A stretch of 10,494 bases of DNA, taken from positions 1 through 10,494 of the forward strand of contig JADFQH010000083.1 of NCBI GenBank assembly GCA_022561895.1, read 5' to 3'. A model generated the notes under the pieces. That model was not told where the DNA came from and searched no databases. It saw only the letters and a program-made list of their open reading frames with translations. Shown piece by piece: positions 6,159 through 10,494 of the stretch. The stretch is from Methanobacteriota archaeon (GTDB taxonomy: Archaea; Halobacteriota; Halobacteria; Halobacteriales; Halalkalicoccaceae). How positions within the stretch are numbered: the first letter of the stretch is position 1; every line of letters begins with the position of its first letter. The position numbers and the translations under genes were made by a program.

Positions 6159-8826
6159 ATCGGTCGGAGACGAGAGTCTCTCGGAAGAAGAACAGGACGA
6201 ACTCCTCCAAGAAGTCGAGCGAAAGCGCTCGTTACAGGGGGCTGCCGCCGTTGCCGTTGCGCTCATTGGGATCAGTTTCTCTGCCTTCCAGATGTGGATC
6301 GCCGCCCGCAGCGCGACGTTCTATCTCGCGATCCCGCTCACAGGAATCGAGTACACCATCGGCTCGCTCCAACAGCTCCAGCTTCACGCCATCCACGTTG
6401 CCTTTGCGCTCGTACTTGCCTTCCTGCTCTTTCCGATTTCGACCGGCGAGGGCGGTATTGCCCGCCGATTTGGAACTGCCGGGGACGCTGTGACGGATCG
6501 GTTCGGATCGACCAGCCCGATCACAGCGGCGACCGAGCGCCTTCGGAGAGGACTGCACTGGCTCTTTCTCGATCCGAACGGCACACGGGTGACGCCCGCC
6601 GACTACGGACTGGTCGTTCTCTCCTTGCTGCCGCCGTGGTACATGCTTCGGCATTTCGATGAGATCACCAGCCTCCGGGCGGCCGGAATTGCATCTGGTC
6701 GGCCGATACAGGAGATCTATCCCATTTTCGAGATTCCAGTCTCGGTGATCGCCGCCTTTGGAATCCCGATCGATGAGGTGTCCTATGCCTTCCTGATGGG
6801 AGTTCTCGGCGTGCTTTTGATCCTCGAAGCCACTCGCCGCGTACTCAGTCTCTTCCTCATGATTCTTGTGGCGCTGTTTCTCGTCTACGCGCGATACGGC
6901 TACATCATCTCGATAGGGACACCACTGATCGGTCAGCTCGCAATCGCCCAGCTCACGTGGGAGGGAATCATCTCACACATGTGGTACACCACACAAGGGA
7001 TCTTCGGCATTCCAGTCAGAGTGAGCGTCCGCTTCATCTACATCTTCATCCTCTTCGGCGCGTTCCTCGAAATGAGCGGTGCGGGCAAGTGGTTTATCGA
7101 TCTGGCGTACTCGTTGACGGGCACTCGTCGGGGCGGTCCCGCAAAGGCGAGCGTCGTCTCCTCGGGCTTCATGGGAATGCTTTCGGGCTCTTCGGTGGCA
7201 AACACCGTCACCACCGGGGCGTTTACGATCCCCCTGATGAAGCGCTCTGGCTACTCGCCCGAGTTCGCGGGTGGGATCGAATCCTCCGTCTCTTCGGGCG
7301 GGCAGATCCTCCCGCCGGTGATGGGCGCGGCGGCCTTTCTCATCGTCGAGTTTACGGGCACACCCTTCGCGGACGTGATCGTCGCCGCTGCGCTTCCCGC
7401 GCTCGCCTTTTTCTTCGGGATGTGGGTGATGGTCCACTTACAGGCGGGTCGTCGCGGGATTGGCGGGATCGATCGCTCCGAGCTGATCGACATCCCGACA
7501 CAGCTCAAGGAGGGCTGGTTTTACCTCCTCCCGATCTTCGTTCTGCTCTACTTGCTGATCATCGAACGCTCCTCGATCGGCCGGGCGGGCTGGCTGACCA
7601 TCGTCGCGATCATCGCGCTCGTGGCGTTTGTCGCCGCCTACAACGAACGAACGAGGATTCCGCTCGTCGCTGCGATCTTCGTCGGCTTTCTCGCCGAACT
7701 CGCCGCCCGCCTCGTCGGCGGGCTCGGTCTCACGGAGCTCCTCTCGGGCGGCGAACCCGAAGCGATCTCCTTTGGGAGTGCGCTCGCCGGAGCCGCACAG
7801 GCAACGATGGCGATTACGATCCTCGTGAGCCTGCTCGTTCTGCTCATCAGACCGCACCTCGACGCGCCACTGTTGGATCTCGATCCCTCGGTCGAGGAGA
7901 CCGCAGAGGAGTTCGACGATCGGATCGGGAGAGAGGTCGCAACCTCGCAGTTGGGCCGTTTTGCCACATTTGTCCTCCGGTCGATGGATTCGGGGGCGAG
8001 AACCGCCACTACAGTGGTGATCGCCGTGGCCGCCGCGGGTGTCGTCCCCGGCGTGATCGGCGTCACCGGGTTGGGACCGAACCTGAACGCACTCATCCAG
8101 AGCGTGAGCGGCGGCTCGTTGCTCGTTCTCCTCTTGCTTACGGGGGTCGCATCGGTAATCCTCGGGATGGGAATGCCGACGACGGTGATGTACGTCATCC
8201 TCGTCTCGATGCTTGCGGGGACCATCGAGGATCTGGGTATTGCGATCCTCGCGGCCCATCTCTTCATCCTCTACTTCGGGCTGATGGCCGACGTCACCCC
8301 TCCGGTGGCCGTCGCCGCCTACGCCGCTGCCGGGGTCGCGAAAGCCGACGAGTGGAAGACCGGAACGATCGCGTTTATGCTTTCTCTCAACAAGATTCTC
8401 GTCCCCTTTGCCTTCGTCTTCTCGCCGGGCATCCTCCTCCTCCGTGATGGGGAACTCATCGGGTCGGGCGATCTCCTCGATCTCTCGTATGCTGTCCCGG
8501 AAGTCCTGATCCCGATCATCGGGATGTTCGCGGGGGTCTATGCGATGGGCGTGGCGATCATCGGTTATTACGACGGCGAGGTCCCCGACGGCCATCGCCT
8601 GCTCTTTGGCGTAACCTCGGTCATGCTCATGGCCCCGATGCTCATCCTGCTTGCACTCCAAGGGATCGGCCGCCTGACGGGGATCTGGTTCGTCCTCGAC
8701 ACCTTGACGTTCGATCTCGCACTGCGCGCGGTCGGTGTTGTCCTGCTCGTGGTTCTGCTCAGAGCGAACAAAGGCACGCAAGAAGAAGACGAACCGCAAC
8801 CCACAACCGGAACCCCGACGGACTGA
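6148..8826 (+). CDS. Fused TRAP transporter permease (4TM/12TM)
   Basis: An 892-residue membrane protein joining the small (DctQ-like) and large (DctM-like) TRAP subunits. It carries out ion-gradient-driven secondary uptake of the solute delivered by the receptor. After a charged cytosolic N-terminus, helices begin at about residues 31-50 and 81-97. The large-domain signatures are GSSVANTVTTGAFTIPLMKR (347-366), SSGGQILPPVMGAAAF (382-397) and LGMGMPTTVMYV (672-683), with FGLMADVTPPVA shortly after. The ATG at 6148 is chosen over an upstream in-frame TTG (6121) because it overlaps the DUF1850 stop by only 11 bases and has a purine-rich gagagggg just upstream. Length fits the 4TM/12TM fusion family. 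No defect is seen. The fusion is the usual form for TAXI systems, the only TRAP type generally reported in archaea. Confidence 0.94.
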   Translation: MATESVGDESLSEEEQDELLQEVERKRSLQGAAAVAVALIGISFSAFQMWIAARSATFYLAIPLTGIEYTIGSLQQLQLHAIHVAFALVLAFLLFPISTGEGGIARRFGTAGDAVTDRFGSTSPITAATERLRRGLHWLFLDPNGTRVTPADYGLVVLSLLPPWYMLRHFDEITSLRAAGIASGRPIQEIYPIFEIPVSVIAAFGIPIDEVSYAFLMGVLGVLLILEATRRVLSLFLMILVALFLVYARYGYIISIGTPLIGQLAIAQLTWEGIISHMWYTTQGIFGIPVRVSVRFIYIFILFGAFLEMSGAGKWFIDLAYSLTGTRRGGPAKASVVSSGFMGMLSGSSVANTVTTGAFTIPLMKRSGYSPEFAGGIESSVSSGGQILPPVMGAAAFLIVEFTGTPFADVIVAAALPALAFFFGMWVMVHLQAGRRGIGGIDRSELIDIPTQLKEGWFYLLPIFVLLYLLIIERSSIGRAGWLTIVAIIALVAFVAAYNERTRIPLVAAIFVGFLAELAARLVGGLGLTELLSGGEPEAISFGSALAGAAQATMAITILVSLLVLLIRPHLDAPLLDLDPSVEETAEEFDDRIGREVATSQLGRFATFVLRSMDSGARTATTVVIAVAAAGVVPGVIGVTGLGPNLNALIQSVSGGSLLVLLLLTGVASVILGMGMPTTVMYVILVSMLAGTIEDLGIAILAAHLFILYFGLMADVTPPVAVAAYAAAGVAKADEWKTGTIAFMLSLNKILVPFAFVFSPGILLLRDGELIGSGDLLDLSYAVPEVLIPIIGMFAGVYAMGVAIIGYYDGEVPDGHRLLFGVTSVMLMAPMLILLALQGIGRLTGIWFVLDTLTFDLALRAVGVVLLVVLLRANKGTQEEDEPQPTTGTPTD

Positions 8827-8835
8827 AATCGCAAG

Positions 8836-8845
8836 GATTGTTTTT
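8836..8845 (+). promoter_or_regulatory. T-rich element: promoter of the CopD-like gene or TRAP terminator
   Basis: The sequence gattgttttt follows the permease stop by about 10 bases and precedes the ATG at 8866 by 21-30 bases. It has the right spacing for a TATA-like box of a leaderless gene, and its T run could also end the TRAP transcript, as archaeal terminators are T-rich. Confidence 0.4.
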
Positions 8846-8865
8846 CGACCACTCGAACCCTCGGT

Positions 8866-9330
8866 ATGTCGCTTCTCGACGCGCTGATGAACGGCGTTCA
8901 CCTCGGTTTTGCCGGACTCTGGGTCGGTAGCGTGATCTTCCTGACCGTCGCGATCTTATCCCTCGCTCGCGAGGGCGCGTTCGACGCCGCCCCGCTCGAA
9001 GTCGTCACGTCGAGACTCCAGTGGATATCCAGAGCGAGCGCGCTCCTCCTGTTCGTTAGCGGCGGCCACCTCGCGGGCACGCGCTACACCGTTGATCTGC
9101 TCTTTGGCAGCACGCAGGGCTATCTCGTCCTCGCGATGCTTGCGCTCTGGTTCCTGCTCGCCCTTCTCGTAGAACTCGGCTCGAAACGACTGGCGAACGG
9201 CTTTGCGGAACGAAAAGTTCGCCAGCCCGCCCACGAAGCCCGGCCGTACTTCCTCGCAGCCTCCCTTGTAGGCGTTCTCCTCTTTGCTGACGCCGCACTT
9301 CTTTCGGTGCCGACGGCGCTCCCGTTCTAA
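8866..9330 (+). CDS. Four-helix membrane protein, CopD-like
   Basis: A 154-residue integral membrane protein with four hydrophobic segments at about 7-31, 52-70, 84-104 and 128-150. Its start MSLLDALMNGVHLGFAGLWVG and the two intramembrane histidines H12 and H68 (SGGHLAGTRY) resemble haloarchaeal proteins annotated as CopD family. Those are putative copper-handling or haem-associated membrane proteins. The family link is from memory of this pattern and copper transport is unproven. It has its own T-rich promoter element and lies 39 bases after the TRAP permease, so it could also be read through from that operon, though nothing ties it functionally. Its TAA interlocks with the stop of the convergent small gene (shared ctaa at 9327-9330). 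Confidence 0.8.
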   Translation: MSLLDALMNGVHLGFAGLWVGSVIFLTVAILSLAREGAFDAAPLEVVTSRLQWISRASALLLFVSGGHLAGTRYTVDLLFGSTQGYLVLAMLALWFLLALLVELGSKRLANGFAERKVRQPAHEARPYFLAASLVGVLLFADAALLSVPTALPF

Positions 9331-9482
9331 GGCTCGGGTTCAGGGTCGTTTACCACCCAGCCGAACTCGAACTCGCCGTGTTCGCTGAACGCGGCGTACA
9401 GCTTGTAGCCGACGTACGCTACGACCGCGAGAACGACGAGGACGAAAATGCCGAACGCTCTGAACAGTTTCGATAGGACCAT
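9327..9482 (-). CDS. Small single-helix membrane protein (51 aa)
   Basis: A 51-residue frame starting MVLSKLFRAFGIFVLVVLAV, with one membrane helix (about 9-26), then YVGYKLYAAF and an acidic tail EFEFGWVVNDPEPEP. It is supported by a purine-rich gggagag just before the ATG, by an aaggttagg on the minus strand about 29 bases upstream, and by similarity in layout to the next two minus-strand genes, whose first helix is also followed by a tyrosine-rich YL/YKLY segment. It ends at an interlocked convergent stop (9327-9330). The 110-bp inverted-repeat element at 9532-9641 separates it from the next gene, so the two are probably not simply co-transcribed. No known function. Confidence 0.65.
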   Translation of the reverse strand: MVLSKLFRAFGIFVLVVLAVVAYVGYKLYAAFSEHGEFEFGWVVNDPEPEP

Positions 9483-9531
9483 ACTCTCCCTTCGATCGCC
9501 AGCCACCTAACCTTGACCCTGCTCTCCGCTC

Positions 9532-9641
9532 ATACTGTCGGCTGTAACTCTTTTGCGATGGTTTGTGATGACTCGGCTAATACCGCCGGCGTTTTGACTC
9601 CTCGTTGCTGGTGGCGTTTCGGCACTTACAGCCGACAGTAT
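9532..9641. repeat. 110-bp element with perfect 16-bp inverted ends (candidate MITE)
   Basis: The arms 9532-9547 and 9626-9641 are perfect inverted repeats of 16 bases (atactgtcggctgtaa and its complement). They enclose 78 bases with no open reading frame and no obvious long internal stem. The outer end of the right arm coincides with the first base of the minus-strand gene's stop codon region (9641-9643). Chance occurrence of a perfect 16-base inverted pair is very unlikely, so the structure is real. A miniature inverted-repeat transposable element is the best reading, and a long bidirectional hairpin terminator is the alternative. No convincing direct repeats flank it. cgctc occurs at 9527-9531 and again at 9645-9649, but the second copy is offset by three bases. 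Confidence 0.7.
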
Positions 9642-9880
9642 CAGCGCTCGAACTCGCGCTGGAGATCTTTGACTTTCGATTCGACTTCCAACTCCCCGTC
9701 CCCGCCGTTGGTCATCGTATAGAGCTTGTAAGCGAGATACGCGAGTCCGGCGATGATCCCGACGCCGATGAGCACCCCGAGTAGCGACAGCAAAATGCTC
9801 GCAAGCGCACTCAGGATCATTAACGCGATGATCGCGGCGATGACTAACCCAGCTATCTTGAGCAGCCGAAGCGTCTGCAT
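9641..9880 (-). CDS. Small two-helix membrane protein, paralogue A
   Basis: A 79-residue protein, MQTLRLLKIAGLV at the start, with hydrophobic segments at about 9-29 and 30-50. It continues with AYLAYKLYTM, a glycine/acid linker and a charged C-terminal helix ending KDLQREFER. It is similar to the next gene (LLKIAG near the N-terminus, YLAY after the helices, FER at the end), so the two look like diverged duplicates. The ATG at 9878-9880 is supported by a minus-strand TATA-like ctattaagtag at 9903-9913, about 28 bases upstream. Its stop codon touches the right arm of the 110-bp element, so the insertion, if it is one, hit the gene's very end. I do not recognise the family. Confidence 0.75.
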   Translation of the reverse strand: MQTLRLLKIAGLVIAAIIALMILSALASILLSLLGVLIGVGIIAGLAYLAYKLYTMTNGGDGELEVESKVKDLQREFER

Positions 9881-9902
9881 AGCCGGCTGTTCGATCCCAT
9901 CC

Positions 9903-9913
9903 TACTTAATAGT
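9903..9913 (-). promoter_or_regulatory. TATA-like element for paralogue A
   Basis: On the minus strand ctattaagtag is centred about 28 bases before the ATG at 9880, the spacing of a leaderless archaeal promoter. It lies between this gene and the stop of the upstream minus-strand gene, so paralogue A can be transcribed separately. Confidence 0.5.
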
Positions 9914-9947
9914 CGGTGCAGGGCGACGGCGTAACACCCTGTATTTC

Positions 9948-10196
9948 TTATCGCTCGAAGATCCGGTCTCGTTCGCGCGAGCGCGACCGGGATCGAGAAC
10001 CACCGGAACCACCGCCGCCACTCAGATACCCGAACAGGAGATACGCGAGATAGATCAGCACGGCGATGGCCGCAAGGGTGATCGTGATCTCGACGAGCCA
10101 GATGGCGAAACTCACTAGCGTACTCAGGACTGCCAGCGCAACGAACACCAGCAGAACGACACCGGCGATCTTGAGCAGGGAGTTCGTGCGTACCAT
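9948..10196 (-). CDS. Small two-helix membrane protein with Ser-Arg tail, paralogue B
   Basis: An 82-residue protein starting MVRTNSLLKIAGVV. Hydrophobic segments run at about 7-30 and 31-56, followed by a glycine linker (GGGGSGG, 60-66) and a repetitive basic tail RSRSRSRERDRIFER. The N-terminal LLKIAG, the YLAYLL segment and the final FER match paralogue A, which supports both being real genes. The open frame runs on upstream to 10478, but that part is read antisense across the aldo/keto reductase start and is rejected. The Ser-Arg dipeptide tail is unusual for an acidic haloarchaeal proteome and might bind nucleic acid or acidic lipid headgroups; that is speculation. No family was recognised. 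Confidence 0.75.
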   Translation of the reverse strand: MVRTNSLLKIAGVVLLVFVALAVLSTLVSFAIWLVEITITLAAIAVLIYLAYLLFGYLSGGGGSGGSRSRSRSRERDRIFER

Positions 10197-10236
10197 ACCC
10201 ACGATTAGGTGTCGAAACTCATAGCTGTTGTTGCCA

Positions 10237-10246
10237 TAGGTTTTTG
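10237..10246 (+). promoter_or_regulatory. TATA-like element for the aldo/keto reductase
   Basis: The sequence taggtttttg lies 24-33 bases before the ATG at 10270 in the divergent gap 10197-10269. Its spacing fits a leaderless archaeal promoter. Confidence 0.45.
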
Positions 10247-10269
10247 CCCCGGCCCCGCGCAGACGGGCC

Positions 10270-10494
10270 ATGGAGTACACCACGCTCGGCTCGACCGGCA
10301 TGCGCGTCAGTCGGATCTGTCTCGGCTGTATGAGTTTTGGCGACCCCGACTGGCGAGAGTGGGTTCTCGAAGAGCAAGCAAGCAGGGAAATCATCGACCG
10401 GGCGATCGATCTCGGGATCAACTTCTTCGATACCGCAAACATGTACTCGCGGGGGGAGTCCGAGAGAATCCTTGGCAACGCCCTCGACGGCTAC
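10270..10494 (+). CDS. Aldo/keto reductase, N-terminal part (cut by window edge)
   Basis: The first 75 residues of an NAD(P)H-dependent aldo/keto reductase, a TIM-barrel enzyme that reduces or oxidises carbonyl substrates in the cytosol. The start MEYTTLGSTGMRVSRICLG is the typical first strand of the bacterial/archaeal branch, and NFFDTANMYSRGESERILG (51-69) contains the catalytic aspartate D54 and tyrosine Y59. The insert DPDWREWVLEEQ is typical of the subgroup that includes many uncharacterised prokaryotic enzymes. The frame is open to the right edge, so the remaining roughly 250 residues lie outside. It is divergent from paralogue B. Substrate is unknown. Confidence 0.93.
   Translation, partial: MEYTTLGSTGMRVSRICLGCMSFGDPDWREWVLEEQASREIIDRAIDLGINFFDTANMYSRGESERILGNALDGY

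Noticed and set aside
6957..8447. A 496-codon plus-strand frame inside the permease gene
   Set aside because: It lies in another frame of the same strand and its translation is Arg-rich low-complexity sequence; it is a GC-content artefact.
7438..8901. A 487-codon open frame on the minus strand opposite the TRAP permease
   Set aside because: It is a mirror of the permease codons: the translation is rich in Arg, Asp, Glu and His with no recognisable domain, while the plus strand has clear TRAP signatures throughout.
10197..10478. N-terminal extension of paralogue B to 10478
   Set aside because: It runs antisense through the clear aldo/keto reductase start; the ATG at 10196 begins the segment similar to paralogue A.

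Overview
The window looks like chromosomal DNA from a haloarchaeon. The coding sequence is GC-rich and the proteins are strongly acidic. The exported proteins carry twin-arginine (Tat) signals, including a Tat lipoprotein. Several genes have a TATA-like element centred about 25-30 bases before the ATG, as expected for leaderless archaeal transcripts. The genus cannot be fixed from the sequence. No rRNA, tRNA, CRISPR array or transposase gene was recognised, and no gene-free stretch exceeds about 300 bases.

Left part (1-1566): a long imperfect dyad (19-130) overlaps the end of a minus-strand cytosolic protein resembling haloarchaeal DUF6663 (116-670). Two small membrane proteins run the other way (741-968, 992-1201). 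An uncharacterised minus-strand protein with a C-terminal CxxC (1198-1566) meets the second one at interlocked stop codons.

Central part (1686-8826): this is the functional core. It holds a Tat-exported gamma-glutamyltransferase of the lid-less Bacillus type (1686-3455), a convergent Tat-exported M14 zinc carboxypeptidase (3459-4433), an AT-rich divergent promoter region (4434-4622), and a three-gene TAXI-type TRAP transporter operon: Tat lipoprotein receptor (4623-5633), DUF1850 protein (5637-6158) and fused 4TM/12TM permease (6148-8826). Two secreted enzymes that could release glutamate or other amino acids sit beside a TRAP system whose receptor family includes glutamate binders. My inference is an extracellular gamma-glutamyl/peptide scavenging locus that imports the product.

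Right part (8866-10494): a four-helix CopD-like membrane protein (8866-9330), three small minus-strand membrane proteins (9327-9482, 9641-9880, 9948-10196), two of which are clearly similar to each other, and the start of a plus-strand aldo/keto reductase cut by the window edge. A 110-bp element with perfect 16-bp inverted ends (9532-9641) sits between the first two small genes and looks like a MITE or a long hairpin.
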